Positions 34,654 to 47,334 of a DNA stretch of 64,000 nucleotides are shown piece after piece. A model generated the notes under the pieces. That model was not told the origin of the DNA and ran no database searches. It saw only the letters and a list, made by a program, of their open reading frames with translations. The stretch spans positions 17,503,001-17,567,000 of the forward strand of contig OY727099.1 in assembly GCA_963402885.1 (NCBI GenBank), written 5' to 3'. The first letter of the stretch is position 1; every line of letters begins with the position of its first letter. A program made the translations under genes and the position numbers. The DNA comes from Antedon bifida (lineage: Eukaryota; Echinodermata; Crinoidea; Comatulida; Antedonidae).

Positions 34654-35330
34654 AAGAAATTGGCCATATGAATATCTCAGCAACCAGTGGTCAGAATCTG
34701 ATAATTATCGTCTCAAATTACTCGCAAAGTATATGTTTATATTTGTTCTAATGAAATAAAAATCATAAAACTGTCAATAAACCCTTAATTTTTTACCTTT
34801 GACATATAGCCGGCACAAACATTTTTGGCCTAGAGCACACTTTTCAAATCTCAGAAATTGTTGGGTGGATATGGTCGTAGTTGGTGTCAAAATACATATT
34901 TCTATTCACTTTAATGGACAGCTTTTGCCAAAAATGACTGTGAAACTTTATTTTTTACCATTGGTCAAGAAAATGGCCATATCAATATCTCAGCAACCAC
35001 TAGTCAGAAAGTTATAATTTTAGTCTCTAATTATATTTGCTCTAATACAACAGAAATACACAAAATGTTAAAAAACACCTTATTTTGACATTTAACATAG
35101 CTGGTACAAACATTTTTGCGTGGAGCACACTTATATTTTTAATAACTAGCGAATGTTGTCTTTGTATAATATCAAAATACACTCATATTGATATCACTCT
35201 AATGAACAAGTGCCAAAAGAAATATCATGACCACTGATCAAGAAATTGACCATAGAAATATTTAGCAACCAGGTCACAAAGTGATAGTTTTGGTCTCAAA
35301 ATACTAGGAATGAATATGTTTTAAACGAAA
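34654..35330. repeat. About 300-bp tandem repeat, two to three units
   Basis: GAAATTGGCCATATGAATAT and close variants recur near 34654, 34969 and 35242, each followed by CTCAGCAACCA or a variant, and TTTGTTCTAATG-like tracts. The layout echoes the arm units at 12, 15 and 30 kb. Confidence 0.7.
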
Positions 35331-36050
35331 TAACAAGTTATGAAAAAGTGGAGCCTTTCTTTTCAGGTATCACATGATAAATTGACCACAATACGGTAGG
35401 CTACTCTAGGCCCGTAAACAAGTTTTTATAGAGGGGTCCGAATTTGGAAACCTTTGATAGACCAACCAATTACAATTAATTTGTATGTGTATTAAATTTC
35501 AAATACATTGGCTCTGTGGATGATGGTTTTCAGTGGAAGAGGTGGCGATTAGGAGGGAATTCTCATCCTCAGCCCCCAATCGTGTTGCGATTGGGTAAGG
35601 CTATTTTAAAAATATGGACCTAAAGTTGACCAGAAATTAAGTTTTGTAAAAATCGTATCAAAGTTCCAGCTTGGAGTCAATTGTTTAAAACCTTAAAAAG
35701 ATATTTGAATATGAAACACATAGGTCGAGCCAATTTCAATGGTAGGGGCGGTTAAGTGAGGGTCTCTTCAATGGTAGGGGCGGTTAAGTGAGGGTCTTCT
35801 ACACCACCTCAGTCCAATCATGGTTGGGGCTGAGGTAAGAAAATGGAAACATGGACCTTTTAGTTAGTACAATCGAATCAAACTTCTCAATTCTTCAATA
35901 CTAATGTTGTTTGTACTGTATCTATATATAAATTTCATAAGGGCAAAATTCAGTAAATCGCGCCTTACTTCTAGAATTTTTACTCGATGGTATATAAAGT
36001 TGGTTTGTACTTTTGGTACTGATTTTAACCACATGATGTAACCCTGTTTA
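35331..36050. other. Unassigned stretch with a short direct repeat
   Basis: GGTAGGGGCGGTTAAGTGAG occurs twice in a row (from about 35737 and 35770, period near 33). CCCCCAATCGTGTTGCGATTGGG (as CCCCAATC...GATTGGG) forms a small hairpin near 35576. No gene is recognised. Confidence 0.4.
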
Positions 36051-36052
36051 CT

Positions 36053-36693
36053 AATTAAATTGAGTTAGATAATTATTGACAATTAAAACGAATTTAGGTT
36101 CCACGATTTGCCCGAAATAGGGGTGTTTTCCGATCGTGGTATACACTGTTTAATGGATGTCCATATTGAAAAATACCTGCACACAATAATACGAGGATGT
36201 TTCGCATTTTCCTATCTCCTCCTACGATAATTGTTTTTAATAGCTGAAAACCGGTTGAACAGCTCGAGTACAGAATCATAATGTTAAAGACAGGCCGATT
36301 TTTTTGAAAAAATACTATTTTGATAGATTCCAATCTCTTTTCCACAAGTGTCTATTTCCTCAGGCGTCGTAAAGGCAAGTAAATTCGATTCATTTTTTTT
36401 TTCAATGTGTGCTGCAGAGGTTGTATATAGGTTATATATAGCTAGCGTTTTCAGTCGCCATATACAAATACAAATCTTTATTATTTCAGTTACACCACCC
36501 ACACCATCACCCTCCCCCCTCACTGGCATGAGTCGCGATGTAAAGCCAGTAGAGGATAGGCCTACAGTGGTACGAAGGATCACATGCCCAAAACGCAGAA
36601 CAAATTGGGTTGGTAGGAACCAACTTAAGTGTGAATTGGCTCTAATAAACAATTGAAAACCATTTGGCCTACTAATTAAGTTGAGTTAGATAA
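36053..36693. repeat. Segment between 24-bp direct repeats
   Basis: CTAATTAAATTGAGTTAGAT at 36053 recurs with one change at 36672. What follows the first copy (ATTGACAATTAAAACGAATT) also resembles the sequence just right of the 3.3-kb TTAA element (near 39995). So a duplicated block was later split by that element. A proline-rich plus-strand frame at 36495-36655 is unassigned. Confidence 0.5.
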
Positions 36694-36969
36694 TTTAAAG
36701 TTGTATTGTCCCCCAAAACATGAAAAATGAAGATCAATTAAATCAAATTTTGAATAGACCATATTGTAGCTATAATAAAGTTGTTCACTTTCGCCGAAAA
36801 AAAATCCGAAAAAATTATTAATTTCGCTAAGAAAAAAGCAAAATAAGTTAATCAATTTTCCCAACTTGTCAGCTCAAAATTTAGGCTGATAGAGCTAACT
36901 CATAAATATGCATGATATGTTAATGAGCATCGACACAGCTGGGATCTGATCTAACAAACATGGATGATG

Positions 36970-38010
36970 CAAGTTGTACACAACACCCAGAGATCGACAC
37001 GACTCGACTGGGGGTTTCCCCCGATCGTATGTAAAGCTGAGCTGTTAATTTGTCGGTAAGTAGGCCTAGAAGGTTATTTTAAATATAATAATTATATATA
37101 TAACGCAAACTAGACAGACGTTTGTAATAACAGGAAGGTAATTAATTAACTTAGCCTGGGATTTTTTCAGGGCTAGGCCTAGAATAATACATGCATAGGC
37201 CTAGGCTAGTAGTAGTAGTAGAGCAGGCAGGCTGCTGGGACAATCGGGTCCCTGCAGAAAATGCCCAGCTAGGCCCTACATTGTACGCTTCATAGACTGG
37301 CCTAGGCTAGGCCATCAATCCGAAAATACAGCCAGCCTGCTGTACCATATACATAATTTACAGTTGAATCTTGTTTAACTAGTTTTATGATAAAAATAAA
37401 CATTTTTTCAGGGAAAATGGTTACAATACAACTTACAAGCCTGAAGTTCAGAACCTTCCTCCAGCAGCACTGTACAAGTAGACAGAGGGGAAAAGCCAGC
37501 TTAGCCATTTTACAACACAAACTACTGTTCTTTACCATGTTACTCTGTACTGTAGTAAGTCAAATATTTGTTTTCTCTTTATTAAGTTGTAATGTGTTTT
37601 ACCATAGAAAGTTAGTGTACTTATTTGTCAAAGCAAGCAATTTCACTAGCCCACATTTTGCACTAAATGTGCATGATCTAGACCTATTTCTAAATACCAA
37701 ATACTAGGTTTTAGTACTTTGCCGAAATTAAAAACCTTAGATTTTGTGAAATATTTAACTTATTTATACATCATTATTTAGATGTTGAGCTGATGAAGAC
37801 TGGAACAGAGGTCACATTCATACTTCATAAAGACAACTGATGATAGACTCTGTATTGGAATATGATTGGATATTGCAAGAAAAATATTTGTGATGCTGCA
37901 TTCGGCCAATATGTTCCTGTTCAGCTTGTAAAATGTTGTATAATTTTTTTTATAAAGCAATAATATTTGTACAGTATATTATTTTGTAAACGTAACATTC
38001 AATAAATAAA
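36970..38010 (+). other. Candidate spliced transcript inside the TTAA element
   Basis: A GC-richer patch ends in a strong donor, GTCG|GTAAGT (36970-37052). An exon at 37411-37553 follows TTTTTTCAG and precedes GTAAGT. A last exon starts near 37781 after TTATTTAG and reaches AATAAATAAA near 38000. Exon 1 is open from ATG at 36963 to the donor and joins in frame to RENGYNTTYKPEVQNLPPAA before a stop. A different frame of the middle exon starts with its own ATG (MVTIQLTSLKFRTFLQQHC, then a hydrophobic stretch). The two competing frames mean coding status is unclear; it may be a captured or non-coding transcript. I do not recognise the protein. Confidence 0.3.
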
Positions 38011-38100
38011 AAATACTACTACAACAGTACACAGAATAAATTCTTCAATTTTACTTACACTTCATAATGTTACTGTAAATATTACAGTGCAAAAGGAGTT

Positions 38101-38865
38101 AATTCAATTCAATTCAATTCAATTTCATTTTATTTCGGAAATATCATCCATATTAATAAACTTATAAACCATAAAACTAAACTTAAGTATATAGAATGCT
38201 TCTCCATCTACAATACATTTTGGAGTTATGGAGCATATGTTTGCAAACACAAGCAACAAGGATGTTACCACTATTCAACAAAAGTTGCATGAAACCATAG
38301 GTAGATTTTCGCATGTACTCATTAAAGGAAGGAACACCATGTTCAATAAACATTGCACTGGCACTACTACTTCTAGAGACATTAAGTATACGGCGCAGAG
38401 CATTATTGTAGCATACATTAAGAGATCTAATATTCTTCATACGATAGTTACACCAAAGGGCTGCACAATACATATTAATACAGTAAGATCTAAAGAGACA
38501 ACATTTAACATTGGTAGAGCATTTCATAAATTTACGATTGAGTGAGTTGCTTCTAATACACAAAGACCTGTACTGACTTTGAATGTCGGCCTCATCACTG
38601 CAATCACACATAAGAATATGACCAAGATAGGTACCTTTCTCAACATAAGCAAGTTTTTTACCAAAAAGTTTAGTAATAGAATTACCTTCAAGTTTGCAAG
38701 TACGAGGACAGAAACGCATACAAAAAGATTTCTTATCATTAAATAAAACATCATTCTCTTGCGAAAACTCTTCACAAACATGTACCAATAGCTGGAGACC
38801 AGCAACAGAAGGGGCAAGTAGAACAAGATCATCCGCATAACTAAGATGATTCAAGATAATGTTTC
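38101..38865 (-). mobile_element. 5'-truncated CR1/L2-type LINE with (GAATT)n tail
   Basis: The minus strand encodes the RT from its active-site box onward: HLSYADDLVLLAPSVAGLQ, then KKSFCMRFCPRTCKL, TYLGHILMCD and the thumb up to NNALRRILNVSR. The frame is intact for 223 codons. The 3' end has an AATTC microsatellite at 38101-38125, as expected for CR1/L2-like elements with short tandem tails. It is inserted in the middle of the 3.3-kb TTAA element and looks fairly young. Confidence 0.85.
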
Positions 38866-39009
38866 TATATACAGTTACAGTATATCTTATTGAATTCCTG
38901 TATTGTTTTTTGTGTCAATTTGTCTACTAATATCAATGTCTTGATTGTGGCAGTAATTACGGGAGCTATAGTCTTCTAAGATCGCTCATATCCATTACAA
39001 AGTGTCATT

Positions 39010-39740
39010 TTATTAGTAAGAAATGTTTCAATAAATTGTGAATGTTGCCACTGTACGATACATTTTGTGTTTCTCACTACTTCACTTGCTCTTATTGTTC
39101 AATCAATGTTAATACCTGAAAAAAAAGAAGAAATTTGTGTCAAAATATCTGCATAAAATGGTTAATTGTGCAAATGTTGATTGATGCAGAAAATATTTTT
39201 AAAATACTGTACAGTAAACATCCAAAACAATATTTAGATTTATTTGGTAATTTTCTCTGCAGAATAGATAGTTGAAATCCTAACAAATTAAACCAATTCA
39301 TCATGATGGAAAAAAAATTATAAAACAAAAATACATCCCTCCTGGTGGTGGTCTAGCCCTAGCTAGCAGTGTACTGCCTAGCCTAGGCCTACTACCTCTA
39401 CTTCTAGAAACAGAAGGAGGCAGCAGTAAGGCTACTCGAGACTGCCTGCCATGTGGTTGTGCTAGTTAGTACTAGGCTAGTATGTAGTAGACTAGTACAG
39501 TAGCAGAAAATTCGGGCCTAGGCCTAGCTAGGCCTCTCCTGCTAGCGAAACAAAAACTCACCTAAATGAATAAGATTCAACATCAAAGTTACCAACTGCA
39601 GTTCTACTTAGTATTCTGCATGCTAGCTATAGTTTTCGTATTTTCTTCAAGATCGTCTCGCGTCACTACTCGACTCTCTCTATGCATTGCTATCGTCGCG
39701 TTGTTGGCTGTTTGTTGAGAGAACCATCATCCACACGATG
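39010..39740 (-). other. Candidate minus-strand spliced transcript
   Basis: A GC-richer patch (about 39560-39740, with TCTCGCGTCACTACTCGAC) precedes a donor ATTTAG|GTGAGT on the minus strand at about 39560. An acceptor, TTTTTTTTCAG, lies near 39118 and AATAAA near 39015. Only very short frames are possible, so it looks non-coding. It converges on the plus-strand candidate in the same element. Confidence 0.25.
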
Positions 39741-40859
39741 TATCCATACAATATGAATATTTATGAGCTAACTCAGGTCAAGGGTTAAATTAAACCGGAA
39801 CACATTTGTCTTCCAGACAAATAGCTTCCGGTTGGTTAATTTTTGCTTTAAATTACGATTTTCTCGAGTAAATAATTTTTTTTTTCGATCCAATTTGAGT
39901 TCAAAGTGAATAACTTTTATGTGCAATTAAAATGGCCTATTCAACAAAAATATTTAAAAAAAAAATGTTTTCATTCAATACATCTTTAATATTTATTGAC
40001 GATTAAAGCAATTTATGATTTGCCCCGAATAGAGGTGGTTTTCACAAATTGTTTTACATTATATAAACATACGTCATAGTGATGTATCGTTACATGTACT
40101 GTACTATTTCAATCGACTAGGACGGTGATAGTTTCAACAAAGTATTACATCGCAATTTTTACGGTGTTTAGTGGTATATTGGTGGTTTATTTGTAATACA
40201 TGAAAACAATTAATATTTTGTTACTAAATGGATAAAGAATATATTTAAGAGCCATTGTCTGTAAGAATCAAAGAAATATCAACAATAGTGGCAGACTCAA
40301 AAAAATGGATTTCTTTCAAATTTTGCACATGGCTATATATGTGTTGAGAGAAATCAAATATGAAGTATTTTTTATTTCACACATATATTTCCATGGCAAC
40401 GGCCAAATTTGTGTTTTTGACAAATTTTGTCCTTTTTTAAGGTTTTTTAAAATGGATATTGGTACTACTTTGATGAACGATATTTTTGTTTTGTTCATTT
40501 AATTATAAAAAATAATTAGTGTATGCATAATAACAATGCATTGTGTACCTGTTTCATATTTTTTTATTTTTTTTTATTTCATACTTTGGGAGATACCATT
40601 TATTTAAAAAGGGATGTTTTTCACTTTTTTAAAATTGTTAAATGCAACTAAACTTTACTTTACCATAACGCCCAAAGTGGTGTATTTTTTTAGCTGATTT
40701 ATTACAAATAGGTAGTTCTAATGTTTAATAATTGATTGTTTTATATAGTTCTAGTTTTGTTGTGAGAAAAAAAAACCAATATTTTTAATTATAGATTCTG
40801 TAATTCCCAGTTTTAATGTCATTTTATAGGGTATATCCTCTTTCATTTTTTTACTTCTT

Positions 40860-41230
40860 TTATTTGCTAACCTAAGCAGATCCCACATGCCCATCCACCA
40901 CCACTTTCGACTACCAACCACCCCCCCCCCCTACCCCGACAATAACCAAAAAAAGATAAACTGCAACACTTTGGTCGATCATCCACTATAGAGTGTCAAA
41001 TGCATGCATTCAAGCACCACCCACACTGCCGCTACCATCGCCCCAACCAATAGACGGATTCAAATTCCTCCATCCCACCCCCTTTCTCCAAGCCCCCACC
41101 CACCCCAAGTTAAAAATTGCAATGCAAAAGATAGGACATAAAGTTATGTTTTTAGACCCTCGCCTCCAACCCCCTAACTATTTCAAACTCCTGGATCCAC
41201 CACTTTCCCCTCCCCAAAATTTAACCAATT
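40860..41230. repeat. C-rich low-complexity stretch
   Basis: Runs of CCCCACC and a C11 tract near 40920, with CTGGATCCACCACTT near 41190, a motif seen at the edge of dispersed repeats in many invertebrates. The open frame at 40993-41232 follows from composition. Confidence 0.5.
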
Positions 41231-41269
41231 AAAAGTCAATGATATACTCAGGTATGGTAATGCTACATA

Positions 41270-43150
41270 ACAAATGTTGAAGCCCTGATGTGAAATTTCA
41301 TTTCATTTAAGGTCAGCATGTAAAATATCACACTTTATATTAGATATTGGTTTTAAATTCTATATTTTTTTTACTGTGATGGTTGGATTCAGTATTAATT
41401 ATTAATTAATAATTATCTGATAATTATTTAATTTCCCTTAGTTATGCATAGCAACAGTTACTATGGTAACTAAAATTGAGATTATTAATACTTACCTTAT
41501 ACAAATTTAAATTTGTAGATTATTAGCAGGCATGCCTTATTTTCATTTTCAAATTACCGTTTTACAAGGTCATATTGGTAAGGACTCTCTTCTGTGATTA
41601 TTTTTATTCATGAAAACCCCATATTTTATTTACAGCGGGCACCTCCCGTAAGCGGCCACCTCCCTTAACGGACGCACTTTGAAAAGCCTGTTTGTTCTTC
41701 CTATCTAATTAGTGCATTTGGTACCTACCGTAAGCGGCCACCGCCCGTAAGCAGCTGCGGGCACCTTTTTATTATTATATATAAAATTAGATTTTTTGTA
41801 TGATAAATGACCTCCCGTAAGCGGCCACCTGAAAAATGTGATATTTATTGCATGTACCTATGAATTAGAGGTCCATGTTTCTTTATATATTAGCTTTATT
41901 TCGAAGCGGTTTTAAAAACATTACTGTGAAGAGATGAGAAAACTACACAGATTTTGACCGACCATTTTTCATGTGATAAAAGCTTTTAAAATTTGTCTGA
42001 AAATGCTAAAAAATACTAAACCACCTGATTATAAATAATAATACAATTAGCTGGAAAATTGAGAGGCTCGTTTCGTTAAGAATATCGTGTATAGCCATAA
42101 TAGGTGATTTTGGCCCTATCGGCAGAACCTCCCGTAAGGGGTCACCGCCCGTAAGCGGCCACTTTTCCAGGTCCCGAGGGTGGCCACTTACGGGAGGATC
42201 AACTGTATTTAAAAAAACAATTATCCTTAGTTACGCATAGAAACAGGTTCTAAGATAACATAAATAATACATTTTGACATAATTTGACCCAACAAATGAC
42301 CCTTTCACAAGGTCAGACATTTTCTGGGATTCAGTAGATAACTAAATTTGGGAAAAAGTCGTAAAGCTATGTAATCAATTGTTTATAGTCATGAAACCCC
42401 ATATTAAAAATATTATATATCCTTAGTTACGTATAGAAACAGTTGCTACAATACACTATAGGTAAAATGTTGATGTCATTTGACCTCAATATGTAAAATA
42501 TAATTATTTTTTTTCATTAAATTTTTATTTAAAAAAAATTATCCTTAGTTACGTAAACAGGTTTAAGATAACACTAAAGGTCAATTTTTTACCTTTATTC
42601 AGATTTGTCAAGACTTTCTGAGATTATTAGGATTCAGTATTTAAAGTAAATTTGGCAAAAAGTAGAAATGTAAAACTATGTAGAAAAAATGTTCTGTATT
42701 TATAAAAAACCTCTTATTTTTTAAATATTTTCGCATAGAAACAGTTACTATGGTAAAATGTTGACCTCATTTGACCTCAAAATGAATGAATTTACAAGGT
42801 CAAGTTTTCATCACTTTAAGATTATTAGAATGCAGTAGTAAAATTGAGAAAAATTACAAATGCAATCAATTCTTTGTATTCATAAAAACGCCATTTTTTA
42901 CGTTTTTTTTAAAAATTACTTTCCTTAGTTACACATAGAAATGGTTGCTAAGGTAACACTATAGGTAAAAAATGAAAATTGTTGAGAATTATTATGAACT
43001 ATCTTGTAAATGTATAGTGAAGTGGGGACCTGTCCTGTTTTGCATTCTGACCCCTTTTGACCTCAAATGACCTATTTACAAGGTCAGATTTTTTGGGAGG
43101 TCTTTCTGTATCTCTTTACACAAAATAGATGTAAACATTTATAAAAACCA
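41270..43150. repeat. Tandem units with X-box-like palindromes
   Basis: Six or so diverged units of roughly 150-250 bases carry TCCTTAGTTACGCATAGAAA then CAGTTACTATGGTAAC, TTTGACCTCA and TTACAAGGTCA. Unit starts lie near 41440, 42225, 42420, 42543, 42725 and 42925. GTTACTATGGTAAC and GTTGCTAAGGTAAC resemble the RFX X-box. An inserted element occupies 41632-42206. Confidence 0.7.
41632..42206. mobile_element. 575-bp element with CTCCCGTAAGCGGCCACC ends
   Basis: Left end ACAGCGGGCACCTCCCGTAA and right end (inward) ACAGTTGATCCTCCCGTAAG are inverted and carry several sub-copies of CCCGTAAGCGGCCACC. ATTT flanks both sides (41628-41631, 42207-42210). The surrounding tandem unit reads straight through when the element is removed. 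No frame is seen. Confidence 0.7.
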
Positions 43151-43815
43151 TTGACGCAATTATTTCAAAGTTTAACATTATTTTCCATCAACTAAATATT
43201 TCAATGCAAAATACTGTTTTTCTGGCAATTAATTGAAATAAACCTGGCAACACATTCTCCTATTTTATCTAAACTATTCCTATGACTCTAGTAGCATTAT
43301 GACAAGCCACATATACATTTTATTATTGGATTAGCCATATTTAAATTGTGTTTCATGTGTTTTGTTTGTTGATATTTTGTTTGTATTTTTTTGTATTTTT
43401 CGTATTTTTCTGGCAACACAAAACCTATGTACGAAATTTACCCCAGTGTTTTTTTCGTGATTATTGTTGACAAACCTATTGACTATCAAAATACAAAACC
43501 TCATTGATATAAAAACACCACTTTGGAAGTTATAGGTACGTTTATGAGGTATACTTTTATAAAAAAAATATTTTTTAAAAACACCCCTTTTTAAAATAAT
43601 GGTATCAACCAAACTCCATTTTGTAAATTTTTTTTTTCTACATTAAATGGAACTCAATACATGTTGTTTACACTGCTATAAACAAAAACTGTATGCTGTA
43701 AGTAATTTTGGTTAAAATAAGTATACAAGTTTGTACTTTTTCACTATAGAAAATCTGTGAAAAATGGCAAAAACATCAAAATTTGGATAATTGACCGTTG
43801 TCATGGCAACGGAGG

Positions 43816-44220
43816 CTAAAAATTAAAATGAATGTTGTAGATATGCTTTTTATTGAAATGTCTATTCATGGTAAAAATTTGAGAGAAATCCATTTTTTTA
43901 CATCTGCCACCAAATCTTTGATTTTTACAGACAATGGCTCTTAAAAATTGTTCCTCTTTGTACCCATCCTCTTCCTCAACTTTAATGTTACATATAAAAC
44001 ACAAATTAAGTTTGTTTGAATTTGACTCAAACAATTGGTCTCATTTTGTGACAAGTTTCTCTTTCGGAAGTAATTCCCAGGGTGCTAATTTTAGTTGAGT
44101 ACATAAATCACTGTGTCTATTTATTCGTTCCTGTAAACGACGTGTATTATTGTCCTGCGGTACATACATTTGAAATCGCCGTTTTTTTTAACGCTGAAAT
44201 TACTATGTATTCGAGAACCA
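43816..44220 (-). pseudogene. Unidentified repeat-borne coding fragment
   Basis: The minus strand gives protein-like text, QLKLAPWELLPKEKLVTK then LNLCFICNIKVEEEDGYKEE and KEEQFLRAIVCKNQRFGG, interrupted once. Part of the same DNA recurs on the plus strand near 40245-40330 (AGAGCCATTGTCTGTAA), so it belongs to a dispersed element. I do not know the family. Confidence 0.35.
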
Positions 44221-44261
44221 TCTAGTTATAGGAATTACAACAAATCCTTGCTGTTTGTAAT

Positions 44262-45504
44262 TGTACTTTTGCTTATAATAATGCTAGAAAATGTTGACCC
44301 CTGAGGATGATCAAACATTGATAGAAACGTCGAACTCAACAGTTCTTATCAGAATGCTAGGAGTAACTTACCGTATTTATCCGAATAAACGCCTGGGCAT
44401 TTAGTGTTCATATGGGTTTTTAGGTGTTTATTCGGTGGAGGAGTTTATTTTTGTTTTTGGTGTAATATGGTAACATGTATAATCAAATAAATACATCCTA
44501 GATATTATACAGATTGCCTTAGAGGTTAAATATAAGATCTGACATCTCCTAGGGAATGATATTTTGTTCGAGGGAAATACTGTATATTCCCTTCAAAAAA
44601 ATTATCATTCACAAGTGGTTGTAAAATCTTATATTTTATCGATATAAAAGGCGATATCTGTTATATTACATAGCCAACAACAAGTTGAATATCTACTGCT
44701 GGGTCGGGTGTAGCTAGGCCTCCTTTGTAATATAGCCTGCCTATAGTATAGACGTTTGCATTAACTTTACCTTGCAAAGAATAATTACTAATTAATGATT
44801 CCTTGGCAATAAAATATTCACTTAGGCCTAGGTCATAACATTAATTTCCATCAATAAGTCTACATTAATAATAATAATTTTATCAGGTAGGGCGAATAAA
44901 TAATAGTTCGTCTTCTTTGAGGAGCCGAATCACCAAAATTACAGTCAAAATCATCATACTCGAGAATTTGCTGGATTTTATATGTTTAATGACAGGGACT
45001 CGATAATTACGTGAAAATTACTCAGTCAATATCATTGTACTTGAGGATATAAACATTTTGTTACAAAAGCATAAAGAGGAAAACGAATCTAATGTACCTT
45101 TTATCAGCGAGAAACGAATTATATATCATATTAAAATTAGAGTATTTATTCAAATAAACACCCGCTTTGAATAAAAGCCTTCCTCGAATAAACGCTCCCC
45201 CTCCCTTCGATTAAAACGCCCCGCCACATGCATACAGTATACACAACAAGGCCATGGCTGCATGCTCAAATTTGAGTTAGTGTTTACCGACCGACCAACC
45301 GACCGACTAACATAGTGAGCTGTAGAGTCGCGTTGCACACAACTAATAATTGTATCACAACATATATCAATGACTACCATAATCTACAATTTACCAAGCA
45401 TTTTTTATCGATTGTTTCTCGATGTTTCTATCAAAATGTTTTATCGTCCTCGGGGGTCAACAATACTTTCTAGCATTATTATAAGCAAAAATACAATTTA
45501 CTCT
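44262..45504. mobile_element. TIR element with GAATAAACGCC sub-terminal boxes
   Basis: The left end TTTTGCTTATAATAATGCTA, then ATCAAACATTGATAGAAACG, is inverted at 45415-45504. Inside each end lies a box resembling TTATCCGAATAAACGCC. The centre includes a GGTC microsatellite (CGACCGACCAACCGACCGAC) shared with 48.0 and 60.4 kb. No transposase is seen. The target duplication was not resolved. Confidence 0.65.
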
Positions 45505-45690
45505 AGTAGCTAGATCAACTTTCGTATGCACAGAGAATTTGGTTAGGGTGGTCAAACAATAAATTTTGGCCTGGTTACACATTTTGAAAATGTGGCGAAA
45601 GGTCAGGGTGAAAGGTTATAATAAGAAGGCATGCATTCATATTCAGTCTAATATGCAATTTTAGTCAAAAATGATCAGAAATGTAATTGT
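45485..45690. repeat. Repeat unit, inverted partner of 52340-52640
   Basis: GTAGCTAGATCAACTTTCGT, GGTGGTCAAACAAT and CACATTTTGAAAATGTGGCG reappear in reverse complement at 52495-52610, with a weaker match to 52350-52420. These could be the arms of a 7-kb island that was later filled by other elements. Confidence 0.65.
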
Positions 45691-45969
45691 ATTTTTGCTT
45701 ATAATATAATTATATGCTAGAAAGTATTGTTAACTCCTGAGGACGATCAAACATTTTGATAGAAACGTCGATCCCAACAGAATTCTTTTCAGAATGCTAG
45801 AAGTAACTTACCGAATTCATCCTAATAAACGCCCCAGGCATTTATTGTTCAGAAGGGTTGTTAGTGGAGCGTTTATTTTTTGTTGGTGTAATATGGTAAC
45901 ATGTTTAATCAAATAAATACTAACTACAGTAGATATAAACAAGAAATATTTCTTACAAAAAACGCATCA

Positions 45970-47330
45970 TTTAGAATAAAATGATCACCTATTGTTATTG
46001 TATGAAATCTTTATTTTTTTTCTTTTTATTGTTTCTGTACACTATTTTGTGTAACAATTATCTCAAAAAGTTTAATGTCAATGATTACCAAAATTTCAGA
46101 ATACCTTTCAAATAATATAACTTAATCCTAATAAGCTTTCCAGCTCAAAATTAAGTTTTGATCAATTTAGAGCATGAATTAGGCCATTTGCGTGTTTCAA
46201 AAAATTACTGCGCAAAAAAAAATTTTGCGTGCGCGATACTTAAAAAGCGTAAAAAATATGATTTTTTTTTACAAATCTCATTCTACTCACCATCCTTAGT
46301 ACATTCACCAAATTTGAGTCAGTTCCGACTTAAAATAATGCTATACGAGCACGTTAAAAATGACAAAATGCGCACATTAATTTTACAAAAGTTCTGAAAA
46401 TGGTGAAAAATAGGTCTTTTTTAAAATGAAAATAATTCTTCAGAATGCAAGATGACCCCCGATTTTTTTAACTTATTCTGGAAGCCATTGAGTTGTTGAT
46501 ATGAATTCATGTACACATTTTACGTACAAAATGTTTTGACGTCATCAAATGGCCACTTGAATTTAAAAATTAGGATTTGTTATCTTTTTGTGTAGATTAT
46601 CACATTCAACAGAGCGCATCTTGGTTATGTGTGCTCGAATTTCGCACAAATTTCAGTATGTGCTTGCTTAATTAATTATCTTTATCATGAGTTGACACTA
46701 TTTTCATTTAATGACGTCATCGCGCGTAAAAACTTGAATAACGTAGGCCGTGTAATTTCACCTTCGCAGTAAATTTGAATATCTTACAGCTCTTCAGAAT
46801 TGAAGGTTACCTTGATGATCATAATTTATTATGAAAGCTGATGAAATGTAGATATTAATTCATATAAAAATTAAGCCTATCGGATGTTGTGACGTTAACA
46901 TATGGCCAGTTGAAGTGAAAAAGTAGTTTTTTCATATTTTTCGTCAAAGTTATACACATTTCAAAGAGCGCACACAGCGCTTCTACGTGCCAAATTTTTT
47001 TCCAAATCTTATATTTTTTTGCTCAATTAATTATCTTTCGAAATTGTCATCTTAAAGTTTAATTTGATAACGTCATCATGCCAAAAAATTAGAACATGTG
47101 TGTCCCGTAATTTCACCTATGCTACACTGTATATAGATATACAGTATATACTGTACATATTGTATATGGCATATAGGCACAACTCAGCACTATAAGCATA
47201 TAATAGGATGGCATACATCAACATTTTCCGATCGTATGTTAACGTACGTGCATGTTTAAAAAAAATTAATTTCAGTAAAATGATAAAAATGATCACCTAT
47301 AATTCGTCAAAGTGACGAATTAAATTCTAG
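45970..47330 (+). mobile_element. Helitron-like copy with perfect 3' hairpin and CTAG
   Basis: It ends with the perfect hairpin AATTCGTCAAAGTGACGAATT (47301-47321), then AAATTCTAG and T. AAAATGATCACCTAT occurs near both ends (45981 and 47285). The body shares the CRE-bearing units of the other copies. The 5' end may start TCATTTAG near 45970 but is not certain. No protein frame. Confidence 0.65.
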
Positions 47331-47334
47331 TTTC

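Larger units (their letters stand above)
36699..39985. mobile_element. 3.3-kb TTAA-type element with exon-like content
   Basis: TTAA flanks both ends (36695-36698, 39986-39989). The ends are inverted over 100 bases or more: AGTTGTATTGTCCCCC on the left, AGATGTATTGAATG read inward from the right, then GAATAGGCCAT and AAAGTTATTCACTTT-like tracts. Further in, both sides carry a related GAGCTAACTCATAAATAT box. The termini match the 345-bp MITE at 1653-1997. The interior holds two converging spliced-transcript candidates and a LINE insertion. No transposase is recognised, so it may be a non-autonomous carrier. Confidence 0.65.

Noticed and set aside
36348-36656. Proline-rich frame ending CPKRRTNWVGRNQLK
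   Set aside because: Protein-like and preceded by TTATTTCAG, but it lies in a duplicated repeat block and matches nothing I know.
40993-41232. 79-codon proline-rich frame
   Set aside because: Explained by the C-rich low-complexity stretch.
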